Shown here one piece after another: positions 39,118 to 53,600 of a DNA stretch of 64,000 bases. This stretch comes from Atriophallophorus winterbourni (taxonomy: Eukaryota > Platyhelminthes > Trematoda > Plagiorchiida > Microphallidae), in assembly GCA_013407085.1 (NCBI GenBank), contig JACCGJ010008551.1, forward strand, positions 1 through 64,000. The letters are read 5' to 3'. The translations under genes were made by a program, and so were the position numbers. Within the stretch, counting starts at the first letter, position 1, and every line of letters begins with the position of its first letter. Under the pieces are notes generated by a model that saw nothing but the letters and a program-made list of their open reading frames with translations, did not search any database and was not told where the DNA came from.

Positions 39118-42100
39118 CTGAGGTGCCCGGCACAAGAACGGACATAATATGATCAGTGAATTGATCGGTAAAACTTGGAACAAGGATAGATAATAAACAA
39201 GGTTGTGTGTTTGACGATACTGTTACGTAAGATTGGAAACCCAATTCACAAGAAGTGCAAACAGCAAATTCAAGAAAAACGGTAAAATGTTGGCCGTTAA
39301 CCAGCCAAATTTTCTCACTCTCCATGACACCCAACAACTTAACTAAAAGATGGAAGAAAGCGTGAGGAAATATCTTAGGGTTCAGAATCGCTGTGACAAA
39401 TGCGTTCCCTTTGAAATTCGCATTTTATGCCAGCCCGAGTCATATTCCTTGAAGGAATTGAAAAACGGTAATAAAACAATGCAAAGAAATTTGAGTGCAA
39501 TCGGTTAGAGCCGGTTTCGCGTAATGTTTCACTTTTGACACAAGCTTCGTCAGACCATCGGTGATAGTCAGGACAGGGAACATGATTAAGTAGTAGTCAC
39601 CCCCACCACCACTGATTTGATCTTACCTTACCGTGTTCACTTGTATTAGATTGATATGAATACACACTAGTAGGAAAGTCGACCAAACATATTCCAATCG
39701 ATTGGTAATAAAGCAAGTTGGCATTATAGTTTGCATGGATGTGCGATGGTGTAGTGCTTCTATCATGCGTCGGTAACACCGTAACAAATTGCTTTGCCAC
39801 TGGTATTGAGCTGCATGATGACACACGCTGGACTCCCAATCCCATTTCTTAAATCTACCCTGACTTGTGTGACATGTCAGCCCAAGTGCAGAGAATAACT
39901 GTGCGGTAATTTGTTTGGCTTCAGGCTTGTGATATGACACATACCAACAATCTTCACTTGGCAAACAACATTAGACTTTAAAGCCGCTGTTGAAACGGGT
40001 TCGTATAAAGAACCAGCGCGAAAGACGCTTACAATATACATTGTCGTGTTCACACGAGAAGCGTGCATTAACTCGAAACATATTGATTAATTGTTCAACG
40101 TTTAGGCTGAAGAAGACGAAATTCGCTTACCAAGGAAAACTCCCGCATATATTCCGATCCGAATGCGACGGAGAGCTTCAACAATGCCAGCTGGACAGGA
40201 ATCTTTGCATCCATGGATGATTCCGCAGCCAAATCGTAGTACCGTTTGGCCAGATGAATGTCCTGTGTGAAACAACAAAATGGGTCAATCGGTGTTGTGA
40301 CGATAATCACATTGTTCAACCTTCCGATGGATGCGGTATGTAGGTATTGAAACGACGCCGAAACACCAGCATCATCGACAGGTTCCTAATCGCAAGTCGA
40401 TTTGGGGCTGTCATTGATTCTTGCTTTCAGTGATATGACTCAAAATCGTGTTCAGTGGTGGCCTTGTTGTGCGTATACTCTTGGAGTGTTTGATTAATCT
40501 TGTATGCTGTCAAGTATGATTGGTGAGGATGGCTTGTTATGATTCCAAAGGTTGTCATATCCGGGGGTGGCAGTGGGGATAAGCTCCGCTGTTTATAAAA
40601 TGCCCCCATATGGCGCGCGTCTCAAATACCCTCCGACAACCAAGTATAGCTTCTGGCCTGCACGAGTGCACGGATGTGCAATTACGCACGGATGTGCAAT
40701 CCTGCAGTACTTCTGTGCTGTGTGGCTAACACCGTGCTAAATTGATTGGCCGCCGGTAGTGAGCTGCATGCGAATACACGCTGGAGTCTCACTACCATTT
40801 CTATTTCTTTTGTCATATCTGTCTAGGCCTGGGCAACCTGACAGTATCTCAGCCCACGTGCAGTTTCTGACTGTACGGCACTTTGCCTGGATCAGGCTTG
40901 TGCTTTAATACATACAAGTGCTAAATTGTTGTTAAAAGTCCTAAAATGAGGGGAAACGGTGGACGAAAAATCTATTGACCTGTGGAAGATAGCACAGGCA
41001 TACCTTATTCGCAGAGCCTAGCAGAAGCTGGGAGAAACGATCGGGTGGCCCGTCCATGACGTGGCGCGTTGGGACGAAGAAACTCAACGTAGCGCTAGGC
41101 TCAGTTGGGCGTATTCGTTTGCCTGGGTGGGGTCCAAAAGACCCACCTAATAGCTAGCTGGAAACCTTACGAGATATGGCTTCGAACTGAAGTCAGTGGC
41201 GGCAGTGTATTTTATTATGTGTGTCATAATTTTTTATCTGGTATTATTTTATATAAAAACACAAAAAACAAAAAATCGCATGCAGTGAAACTACAAAAAC
41301 AAGCTGTAATTTGCGCATTTATTTTCGCATATTCCGCTTGCCTGCTGTCCCTTCTTCACGCGCTTGCTTATCTGCTTTTCCTGCTTCATACTGCTTGGCA
41401 CTTTGTCTGGCTCCAGACTTGTGCTTCATGATGATGATGATGAGGTGCCTACACCTCGAATCAAACATGCATTCAAGCAAGTGTTGTGAACAAGTAGAAC
41501 GACATCCGCATGACACCTTCCTTGTGGCTTTCACTATCACGCATCATAACAAGCTTCCCTCGTCACTACGCTTGACAACATACAAGGTTAAGTTAACACT
41601 CCAACTTTCGAATTCTGACTTTGTCTTCTTCTACAATCGCGAAGTTTGTGTGCGTTGTTTCGTGAGGGGGAATTGTGATTAACGGATCCTACAACATTTT
41701 AGCGCATTCTACATTGTTGGACTTAATTGGATCTTTCGTTGGACTATTGGTCTTTTAGTAAGTTCATTCCATTTTTGTTGTATTTTATGTAGTGCAAACT
41801 TTTTTGGTTCACTACAAAAATCTGACAATCTGTCGAAAAAACGAACATGATTCTATAGGCATCGTGATGACTACATCCCCCAAAGCTATACTCCATAACC
41901 GGTATCTGGGCGCTTGCCCGTATCAGATGGAGAGCGAGTAAGATTAGGTTCAGCGAGCCTTGACATAATAGAAAAGTAAGAAAGAATGTTACACTTGAAA
42001 GCCACTGTTGAATAGGGTTCGTACAACGAGCCACAACGTTCGAATACACGTTTAAAATGAACGTATTCTATAGGCTTCAACTTATAAGACAAGGAACGAC

Positions 42101-45100
42101 TGCGCTCTCTGAAGTAAACTTACAAAACACCAAAATGCATATTGGGACACAAAGGTAACTTACGCGTTTTAAACCTAAGCCTTGTTCGTGCATGTAGGCC
42201 AGGTTGAACATGGCTTGCGAATTATGGCCAAGCTCCTGCGCAAGCCGGTAATGTTGTACCGCCTTGGCAAAATCGCGCTCCGTACCTGAGCCGTAGTAAT
42301 AGCAGTCACCGAGTTTGACACGTGAGGTTGATGAGCCTATCGAGTGGAAAAGTGGACAAGATGTAACATGCTACGAGTGGTAAACAACATGACACAGCTA
42401 TCACAAGAAAACGTTGAGATTGAGGGAAAATATGGGAGTATTTACACACGGTGCAGATGACACACTTGAATAAATTTGCAGCGATTCTAAGCTGTTCTAC
42501 CAATCTGGTAACCCGACAGTAGCTAACTCACATGCAGTCTATGAGTGTGTGATCGCTTGGCTCCAGGCATATACCGTCCATACGAGTCGATGGAGTGTCA
42601 ATGTACGACAATGAAACAGTCAGAGATTATATGTACATGGGTTATGCTATACTCTGACAGAACAAACGCTCGTTAAATGCTGTTTCCAACATTAGAAAAA
42701 ACCTGATGGGAGTGAGATGGCTTGGAGGGTTTCGAAATGGTTTTCAGCCTACAACGGAAGCTATCGATCGTGGATGCACATCGTAAACGCACAGTATCAT
42801 GTTCCACAGCGACTCGGTCGATCAGCGGTATTTGCACCTTATCGACGTCAACTAAGTTCAACAGCTGCCCTTCTCCGGTATGAAGATGACGCTTCATACA
42901 GCACATCCAAAGTAAACGGTCAAGAGCAAGTTCTTTTCAATTTATCCAGTCAATGTCAAGAGCTTTTATTTCATAGCGCAAGTGCAGCATGCACAACTGA
43001 TTACAACATCCAAAGTAGATTTTTTTGAACTACGACTATTTCCCATTCTATACTCAGCCAGTGTAGGCGAATTCAAACTCACAGAATCATTAAAAATGGG
43101 TACGAGGAAGGGGGCAGATTGATGCATTCGCCTACTCAATGAGTCTCTAAGATGTCACAATAAAAATGCGCATCAAGTTTCCTTGGAGAGGATTACATAA
43201 ATGGACCTGTCTCAGCCACCCGCCAAAGGCCTACTGGGTTATTACACGACATCCACGAATGTATACTCACACAGACCAGTTCAATTTGTCTGAAGAAATC
43301 ACCCAAACAATGAAAATAATAAACTGTTTAACAATGGAATTTAACTGATTTAAAGAGAACAGTCACCATGCTCTGAGGGTAAAACACTACCAGCTGAATG
43401 ATCGTCAGTCATGAGATTCGAAAAAACTTGCCGAGTTAAGCAAGTACTACGGTGCCCAGTCATTAACTACCCAGATCAATGAAGTTAACAACTCTAACCA
43501 GTTGACCGGAACATGAAGCGACGCAAAGATTCTTCGTCGTTTTAGTTTGAAAACAGACAGACAGAGAGAGTTAGTTAAGTTTGAAAACCAAACTTGACCC
43601 TTATTAAGTTCAACTTGTACGAGTAAGTCCGCCACCATGACCACAGACAATGGTTGTTGTTGGTCTCCTTCGATCATGGATGCACAAACACATGCCGGTT
43701 TCATGTTCCACATAGTTTCAGATTAATAAACAGTTCGATTCGGGGAACAGTCTTTCCAGCAGCGCTCATAGCAATGGTATGGTATGAAAGCACAAGCCTG
43801 ATCCAGGCAAAGTGCCGCACAGTCAGAGACTGCACGTGGGCGACATTAGTGTCAGGTTGCCCATAGCTCATAGCAATAGGCAGCAGTCGAGCGATTGGTG
43901 ACGGCATGATTTACGTTCAGCCGCTGAGAGTGGTAGCTGCTCTTTCTCAGCCTGGAAATAACGCAATGGACTCCAAATTGAGCGATCAAATGCAAGTTCT
44001 TCCCAGCTCGTAGGGTTAATATCAAGAGATTCGATATCAAAGATAGTATTCCAGGAATAACAGGCATCGATTGTTAACTACCACAAAACTTCAGCAAAAT
44101 AAGTCGAAAGATCGATAATTCTTAATTTCTCTCGGGGGTGCCAGAGACTAGTCTACAAACGAGCCAGTCACTGAAATATGAAACAATAGAAACCATGGGA
44201 TCGAAACGAGCAGAAAGTAAGCAAAGCGACCAGTTACGCAAAAACGAACCTTGAGCAGCCGACCGCTGCCATTGAACAAACGCACGTGATGCAAACTCTT
44301 CACGCGGAACAGCGGTAATTTTACCTGGAATCAGGAGAAAAATCACCAAAACATGGCAGTAAACCGCGTGCTTAATGTTTAACAATCTTCGCAAGACAAA
44401 ATGTGTACAGTGAAAGGAACAGAAAAGTGGTTCACAGCAGACAAATTGCACTGGATACGAACCCGAAAACCGAGGCATTTTTCACAGCGCATGCTACCGA
44501 AAACAGGTGACTAGCGTATGCTTGAATAGCACAGACTAGTTGGGTCCCCATTACTAGAAAGTCGGAGGTCATCATCATCATCATCATGGAGAGTATTAAA
44601 ACGGCAGCGAGTACATAATGCTCAGCTTTCATACAACCAAAGACGTTAAAATTCTAACAAGACGAGGAAGGGTACGACCTAAAAACCTACTGAACCTGTC
44701 GTAGATTAGACACAGACACACAGGGATGAGGTGTCTACACCTCGAATGAAATATGCATTCAAGCAAGTGTTGTGAACGAGTAGAGCGACATCAGCATGAC
44801 AGCTTCCTTGCGGCTTTCACTGTCACGCATCATAACAAGCTTTCGTCGTCACTTCAATTGACAACAGACAGGGTTAATCAAACACTCCAAGAAGATGTCT
44901 ACATTAAGACCATCAGTACACACCATTTTGAGCTAAGGGTAAGAAGCGATTACGAATTCTGATCACTTGGGCCGCCAGCCGGAAGACGGGTCGCCCAAAC
45001 TGCAGCTAGTTTAACAATCAATTTTCCTCTGCTTGAGCAAAATCAGAGTTTGGCCACCCTTACAACGGCACCATTTCAAGCTAACCCTTTGTCTACGGTA

Positions 45101-48100
45101 ATTGATATACGTATTTTATGATATTTTTGTGTTATTCGGCTTAATTATGACATAAATAAAACACATGATTAATTTCTATGGATCAGATGCCAGACGCCGC
45201 ATGACAAGTGCAATTCGATGGTGACTGAAGGTACCGACGGAAGCTACTGAGCAATCGACTGCTTGTTTGAGGTGGTAACTAGAGTTACCGTCAGTAGACA
45301 AAGGGTTAAGAGTGACAAACAAATCGCGTTGGGAAATCGATGATTAACCATTCGCAATATGTGACCTGTCTATGCACGTCAGCTTGTTTTTCGATATCTA
45401 CGTCGCTACCAAAGATTCTGTAACGGATAGTTGCGTTACGTATCCGATGGTGCCAAGTAACTTCAAGAATGGTGCGGAGACAGTGATTGTCGAATATCTG
45501 CAGACATCTTATTTATCCTTTCCTCAGGGTCCAGATTTAACACCCGTACAGTAAAACCGAAGGTATTCATGTAGGTATGGTATGAAAGCACAAGACTGAT
45601 CCAAGCAAAGTGCCGCACAGTCAGAGACTGTCAGGTTGCCCAGGCCTAGACAGATATGAGGAAGAAAAAAGAATAGGAAATGGTAGAGAGACTCCAGCCT
45701 GTTTCAGCATGCAGCTCACTACCTCTGATCAATCAATTTAGCACGGTGTAGCACTAGCAGATGGCACAAAAGACCGACAGAAACAAGCACAAGCAAACAA
45801 GAAATAAAGGTACGGAAGAATGATATGAGAACGATACGAATAACAATGGATCCAGAGGCAGGAACAGACGAAGATCTCCTATGTGTAGATATGCATGTAT
45901 GATGTATGAAAGCACTAGCCTGGTCCAGGCAAAGTGCAGCACATTATCACGGACTGTACGTGGGATGAGATACTGTTAGGTTGCCCATGCCTAGACAGAT
46001 ATGAGATTGAAAATAAAAATGAAAATTGTAGTGAGACTCCAGCGTATTTCAGCATGCAGCGCACTACCGGTGGCCAATCAATTTAGCACGGCGTCAGCCA
46101 CACAGCATCAAAGTACCGCATGATTGCACATCCGTGCATATACGTGTAGGTAGAACAGGTCAAGTGGATAGTCTCAAATAAATGCTCAATATTCAACCGT
46201 GGAAAATACACTTACAAGAAAATATGATGGAAAACTGGATGTTAAAAAAACCCACCCTCTTCGAGCATGTATGCAACATTGCTCTGAGCGATCTCGAAGC
46301 CTAATTCCGCGAGTAACTGATACGTCACAAACGCCTCGTCGTACCGACGAGCACGGTAGGCAGCATGGGCGTACATGAGCCACTTGGACCAACGACCACG
46401 TTCCGCGACGTTTTTAAACAGCTGAAGGGACAAACAGATAACCCGGTGGATGGGAAACACAAAAGGACATGATCACAGAGTGAATTGGCTACGAGAACAA
46501 ACCTCGGCTGCTGTGAAACAAGACCGCAAAACACCCGAACCGGTAGCATGCATTTCACCCAGATAGAAGAGCGCCATCGTGTTGCCCTGATTCGAGGCGA
46601 GTTCCAGAAACTTCAAGGCCAGTTTATAATTGACTTTCATGCCGTAATTTCCTGCGAAAAAGGGGGCACCCTCGAGTGGAAGCGATCGAGTGAACACGAA
46701 AGGTAGGAAACGGCGGAAAATCCACTTACCGAGAAAAATTCGCCCCAAGGTTAACTGGGCGTCCACCCAACCAGCATCGGCAGCTTTCACTAACAAATCC
46801 ACCGCAATCGAAAGGTTCGGAGAGATGCCAGCTTTCCCGTGTAAGTAAACCAGTGCAAGGGCTGTCTGACCAATAGGATTTTCTTGCTGAGTAGACTCAT
46901 TCAGGTAGTGGAGGGCTTTCTCGTAGTCCGCCTTGAACAGTTCGTTATCGGTTAAGTACATCTGTAGAAAAACGAGAAAAGCACGGAGTGACGGAAACGC
47001 TAGTGCGCGGCATTGCGCTTCAAGAAAACCGACGCATAACAATTAGAGAATCAGAGAAATAGTTTGCATGGCCCCACGGAGAGTAGAAGTTATACAAAAT
47101 CCATATTTCATCATTTTTAGTGACAGCATTATGCATAGCTAATAGCAAGCATCCAGAGTGCGAGAATTGATGAATTATACAGTCCTGATTTCAAACAATC
47201 GTCGCATGTACTGATGGTGGACTCTAACACAAAATTTGATTGAATGAAACTTCCGCGTCAGCGGATAAGCGTTACCCAAAACTGCTCTAATCGATTGTTT
47301 TCGAATTTCATTTCCATGGCAATGATTCACCGAGCAGTTCCTAAATATTTTTCAATACATTTTCGATTCAATGCACCAAGGTGTAAGAATGGGAACCTAA
47401 AATGTGGGTGACTGCACAGATTCAGTAGATTTTTAAGCTTCATCCTCCCCCAGCTATTGGGGACTTTTTGGGTCACGGAGATATGAAAGTGAAGCATGTG
47501 GTACTTGCTATGGATTTGATACCGCAAACACACAAAGCAACATTGCAACTTACGGCGCGAAGCCATTGGTGGGTTAAACTTCATAATGGATAAAAGTCGA
47601 GCTAGTTTTACCTGTCTATTATCAATTTCACACCGCTCATGTGTAACGACATCAAACAGTGAGACTCAATTCGATCAACATCGAAACAACAATGGTACGG
47701 TATGAAAGTACAAGCCTGATCCAGACAAAGTGCCGTACAGTTAGAGACTGCACGTGGGCTACGATACTGTCAGGTTGCCCAGGCCTAGACAGATATGAGG
47801 GGGAATAGAAACAGTGGGCTAGACGACAAACGAAATTAGGGATTAAGGCAACAGACCAAACGGAGACTGGACAAAAATTGAACGAGACCATCTTCGTTGT
47901 GTAAACCGGTCACGCTTGGTACACAGCGTTCGTTCGAGATAGCAAGCCCTCAACAGTGAAATTAGCACAATGCCGTTTGCATAAACTTCAACATGATTGA
48001 CAAATAAATTGATGAATCGATGATCTAAGCTTAATAGTTGTAGTAGGTCCAAGCAATAAGCTGAATACCCGGGTTTGGTAGTTCAGTCTACGGGTCGATA

Positions 48101-50652
48101 CGAATGAGACGACGGCTATGTTTGTGGCGGAAGGGGATTAAACATAAACCATAGGATAGTACGAGATTCCAGTATCACAGACAGCATTACACCGGTAGCA
48201 CGTACCGAATGCTTAACTGCCACACAACCATGAAAAAGTAAAATCCTAAAAGATGGAGAAAGGTGGGACTTAAATAGCTACGGAGTCTATAAAAGAGTAA
48301 GCACAAACAAACTGGGGAGAGGTGCCTACACCTCGAATGGAACATGCATTCAAACAAGTTTCGTGAACGAGTAGAGCGACATAAGCATGACAGCTTCCTT
48401 GTGGCTTTCATTGTCATGCATCATAACAAGCTTTTCTCGTCACTCTGCTTGACAACATACAAGGTTAAGTAAACACTCCAAGAAGATGCTTAGTGCAAGA
48501 CCTCTACTGAACACGGTTTCGGGACATATCCTGAAAGAGTAACTAGCCATTGCGATATCTGATCGCGGGGACACCAGCCAGGAAGACGCGCTGCGCCGAC
48601 TTTGGAAAGGTTACTAGTAAGGGTTTTTAACTGCCTATGCCATGTGACGGTTTGGCCGACCCGAGATTTACGCCAATCAGCATAAGCATCATTCTGATGG
48701 TGACTTACTTCGCCGAGAAACGCCTTGGCGAGAGCAGATCCAGCTTCCGATGCCATCGAGAAATAGTAGTGAGCCTTTTTCAGGTCCTTCGTGAGGCCCT
48801 CTCTGCCGTAGTAGTAAAACTGACCGAGAACAACCTGAGCACTCGTGTTACCCTTGTCAGCCATAAACTGGTAATAGTGAAACAAATCCTCGTTGATGGC
48901 GAGCCCCCCGGTGGAAGAATCAGCGCTTCCCGAACCGTCACCGAACAACATGTTGAACAGACCGGGATTTTGATCAGCCTCGTCCAATAAACGAACACGT
49001 CGTACCATTGGACCGAGAAACGTTGTCCCCCCACCCGTAGCAGACTCGTCGGAAACCTGCTTGACAACGTGTTTCGCGACTCGGTAGTAGTACGTCAAGG
49101 CGGATTCGCAACTTTGTTCCACACCAGTGCCGGTCCAATAGCGATACGCCTGAAGGATATAAAAGTGTCCGGTTGAGGATGAAGTAAGACTGCGGGTATG
49201 GACAATAAATTTAGCGGATCATCGAGTTAAGGTACAACTTCTGAGTGGAAAATACAAGCATATCACAATGGAAAAATATCCTGCATTCAGGAAACAAATT
49301 TGACAAATATGACACATGCTTAAAATAACCCGATACAGAGTCAAATTTTACGTGGCAAGAATTCGTATTTAAGTCTCACAGATCCGGCTACAAGTTCAAG
49401 CTCATAAAATTTACTCCGAATCTCAATGTGGCTTCCACAAGGGAAGAATAACCGTTGACATGATCTTCTCCCTGAGACAACTTCAAGAAGAGTGTCGGGA
49501 ACAGCGTATGCCATTATACGCTGTTTTTATTGATTTAACTAAGGCATTCGACTACGTCAGCAGGGATGGTCTCTTCAAAATGCTCGATCTGATAGGCTGC
49601 CCCCCAAGGCTCTTCAAAACCTCGTTCTTTCGTTTCCACTTAGGGCATGAAAGGCTCAGTCCATTTTAACGGTTGCAGTTCAGAAGCCTTTGAAATTCGC
49701 CGAGGCGTCAAACAAGAGTGTGTTCTTGCTCCCACGCTGTTCGGCATTTTCTTTGCTCTGCTTCTAAAGCACGCTTTTAGGACGAGGACAGAAGGCATTT
49801 ACATACGCACGCGAAGTGATGGCAAGCTTTTCAACCTGAACCGGTTGACAGCACAAACCAAAGCACGGGGTGTGCTAATCCGTGACCTGTTGTTTGCCGA
49901 CGGTGCAGCCTTCATTGCTCACTCTCAAGAGCACCTTCAATCTCTAATGGATTGTTTTTCGTCGGCATTCAAAGACTTTGGGCTAACAATCAGCATGAGC
50001 AAGACCAAAGTCCTTGGTCAAGGGACTGTATCGCCTCCAATCATCACTGTTGGAAACTGTCAGTGTGAACCAGTACATCATTTCACATATCTTGGTTCAA
50101 CCATTGCGGATAACCTCTCGCTAGACACGGAGATTGATAAGCGGATTGGCCATCGGTGGTGAGCTGCATGCTGAAACAGGCTGGAGTCGCACTACCATTT
50201 CCATTTCTATTTTCTTTCTCATATCTGTTAGGCCTGGGCAACCTTGACCGTATTTAGCCCACGTGAGTCTTGGACTGTACCTACACTTTGCCTCGTCAGG
50301 CTTGTTCGTTCCATAATTCAAGATTGAATCTTGTGCTTTGGGGTCGGTAACCGAAAAGCTGCCTGTAATAAAGACAAAGATGACGTTATACAGCGCTGTG
50401 CCGTACTAACTGCCTTTACTCTACGGCAAGGAAACTGGGGTACCCCAAACCACGCAAGCCACGAACGGAAGCTGAATCATCACCATTTCATCATGAAGCA
50501 CAAGTCTGGAGCCAGACAAAGTGCCAAGCAATAGGAAGCAGGAAAAGCAGATAAGCAAGCGCGTGGAAAAGGGAAAGCAGGCAAGCGGAATACGCAAAAG
50601 CAAATGCACAAAAAGCAGCTTGTTTTTGTAGTTTCACTGCATGCGATTTTTC

Positions 50653-50685
<33 letters not shown>

Positions 50686-53600
50686 ATGTAAAATAATACC
50701 GAATAAAAAATTATGACACATACTAAAATTACACGGAAGCTGAATGCTTCCATCTACGAGCATCCGTCATATCTTGAAAATATCGTGGATGGACCGAGTG
50801 CCTAACGATGAAGTGGTTTCAAAAGCTTGGTCTACAGAGCGTGTTCCCCTTATACGCTCAGCTCCGCCTGCGGTGGCTTGGTCATGTCTATAGACTGGAA
50901 AAATGGTCGTATTCCGAAAGATGTACTCTAAGGTGAGTTGCAATTAGGAAGTAGATCATTGGGCTGACCTCGCTTGTGGTACAAAGACGTTTGCAAAAGA
51001 GATATGAAAGCGCTTGGCATCGACCCCGCGAGCTGGGAAGAACTTGCACTTGACCGCTCACTTTGGAGGCATTGTGTAAAGCGTCGTCTGCAAGCTGGGG
51101 CGGAGCAGATACAGCTCTTGGCTGCTGAACGCAGATCACGCCGCCGGCGTGTAACTGACGCCCTACAACAGAGTTCTGACCATCGTTGCAAGTGCTGCGG
51201 GAGAGATTGTTCCTCCCGAATCGGACTGTTTAGTCATTCAAAAAGCTGTAAAACATGAAATTCATGCGATTGTGATGTACATCCATGTTCGACATCGACC
51301 GAAGGAGGCGACCACCACCAACAACAACAGAATTACAGCACAATTGAACCCCCGTGTTGTTACGAGATGACGCTGTGAAGGTTCTGCTAAGGCACGCAGA
51401 ATAACGTTTTAACTTACCAAGGCCATGGACGCTAATTCATCACCACCCAACGCTGAGAATGTGTAATACACCAGTGCGTGAGGTATACTCGCGTTGACCC
51501 AGAGTCCCGAGGAGTACATCAGTCCTAGGCCAAATTGGCCACGAGGGTTGCCTTGAAGGGATAATTCCGTGAGCTCTGCGTGGGCACGAGGTAAGGATTG
51601 AAAAAAATTCCAGCCCAGAAGAGTTCCGATGGCCACCCATTCGCGCGCTTTCAAATGACCGCGTTTAGCAGCTTCATGTAAAAACTGAAAGGCACTAAAA
51701 CCAAGAATGATAAGGTTTCAATTGAACTGGTTGTATAAAAAAACAAGAAATCACTAAATCGCATGCAGCTAAATTACAAAACAAGCTGCTTCTTACACAT
51801 TTGCTTTTGCATATTCCTCTTGCACGCAATTTCGCGAGTTTGCTCATCTGCTTTTCCTGCCCCATGTTGCTTGGCACTTTGTCTGGCTCCCGTCTTATGC
51901 TTCATGATGATGATGATTCAGGGGAATTACATTGCGGCTGGAGGTAAATAGATATTGATACTCAATATGAAGGTAATACTTATCTGACGGCAGAAAAGGT
52001 GCCGCAGACAGGTTGCTGACTAACGGCAGCAACCAATAAGCATGGAGACCCGTGCAGCGGAGAAGCATTCCAATGCCTCATCAGATACAAGATTAGACCG
52101 GTAGCATGTACCGAATACTTAACTCTCATACAACCATGAAAAATTCTAAGAGATGGGGAAGGGTGGGACTTAAATAGCAACGGATTCTATAGAAGAATAA
52201 GCACAAACAAATTGGGATGAGGTGCTTACACCTCGAAGAGAACATGCATTCAATTAAGTTTCGTTAACAAGTAGAGCAACTTCAGCATGAAAGCTTCCTC
52301 GCGACTTTCATTGCCATGCACCATTGCAAGCTTTCCTCGTCACTCCACATGACAGCATACAAGGTTAAGCAAGCACGACAAGAATCTTAGTGTGAGACAT
52401 CCATTGAACACGGTTTCGGGACATATCCCAAGCAATGAGCACCGGAAAGCTAGAAGCATGTAAAAAATTTCTGTTAAACGTGTATGAACTATGAGTGTGC
52501 GCACGGATGTGAAATCGTGCAGTACTTTGTGCTGTGCGGCTAACACCGTGCTAAATTGATTGGTCAGAGCTGCATGCTGAAACAGGCTGGAGTCTGACTA
52601 CCATTGCTTGTTCTTTTTTTCTCCTCATATCTGTCTAGGCCTGGGCAACCTGACAGTATGTTTGGCCCACGTGCAGTCCTTGGTTGTGCGGCACTTTGCC
52701 TGGAGCAGGCTTGTGCTTTCATACATACATACATACATAAGTTCCGCAAAACATGGATTTGACCACAAGTTTATCACATAACTAAATTAGAAAATTTGAA
52801 TGATGTTTAAATCGAGAAAAGTAAAGTTGCGAGAATTGAATTTACATTTTTCGCTTGTTCAATTGAGAGTCCGAATCGTTCAGAATTTGCATTCCGGCAT
52901 CGTAAAGTCGTTGTGCTATCGGAAAGTGTAACAAATCATTAGCTTCATTACCTTCAGGAGATTCCTGTTCAGCGGCAACTGTCGAAGTTGAATCGTCTTC
53001 AATTGGGGACGAATCGGTCTCAATGGGTGATTGAGGAGAATTTTCTTCTGTAGGAACATCTGGATCATCTGTGTTGTGAGCAAAGTTTAATAAAAGCGAG
53101 AGGATTCAAATGGCAACAAATATTTAAAACAAGGAACTTGCTAACGATGGTACAAAACATATCTTCAAATGACCAGAATAGCAAGCAGTGAACTTGATAA
53201 TGAGTTTCGTGAAATACAGTTAACACGGTGCGTAAACAGCATTTGTCCGAAACCCATAAACTTTCTTCATCATCCAGGTTTTACATATGTGCAATAAGAT
53301 TACACGAAGTGTTGCTTTGTTTACTCTGTTCTTGGTGTCAGTGAGGAACCACACTAATGCCATAGATGAGCTTATTTACAAAGCGCTATCGTCTCTTTAC
53401 AAATGCGAAAGGACATCTCGGCACTTGAACAAGAATTACGATTAATACGAGTGGGTAAAGCAGTCAACAGTATCCCAAGTTTCACATTGTTGAGAATTAA
53501 TACTATTTTTGCAGGGCTATATACTGTAACAAAACTTTTCATATACGCTCCAAAGAAATCTGCGAATTGATAAAACAACTGGTATGGTCAAAATCGGAAA

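Larger units (their letters stand above)
49376..51330 (+). mobile_element. LINE-alpha inside SEL1L intron 3, broken by two SINEs
   Basis: 5'-truncated. Motifs in order: SESQCGFHKG, TVDMIFSLRQLQEECREQRM, VFIDLTKAFDYVSRDGLFKM, FEIRRGVKQECVLAPTLFGI and a LLFADG catalytic motif (49892-49903; the second Asp is replaced by Gly). FTYLGSTIADNLSLDTEID follows, then a SINE-A and a SINE-B insertion. The end codes for LWYKDVCKRDMKALGIDPAS, SWEELALDRS and a terminal zinc finger CKCCGRDCSSRIGLFSHSK-C, stopping at 51258. The tail is CAA-rich (51312-51328). Orientation opposite to the host gene. Inactive. Confidence 0.9.

Noticed and set aside
39507..39555. Possible hammerhead on the minus strand (CTGACGA ... 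GCGAAACCGG)
   Set aside because: The stretch between the two core blocks is about 28 nt and does not form a sound helix II, and helix I does not pair. Possibly an old relic, not called.
44122..44478. 118-codon minus frame as a single coding region
   Set aside because: Only 44250-44324 matches SEL1L and has valid splice sites; the rest is intron.
51684..51684. Alternative acceptor for SEL1L exon 3 (AG ten bases downstream of the chosen one)
   Set aside because: It would start exon 3 in phase 0, while exon 2 ends with two bases of a codon; the upstream AG restores phase and gives residues closer to homologues.
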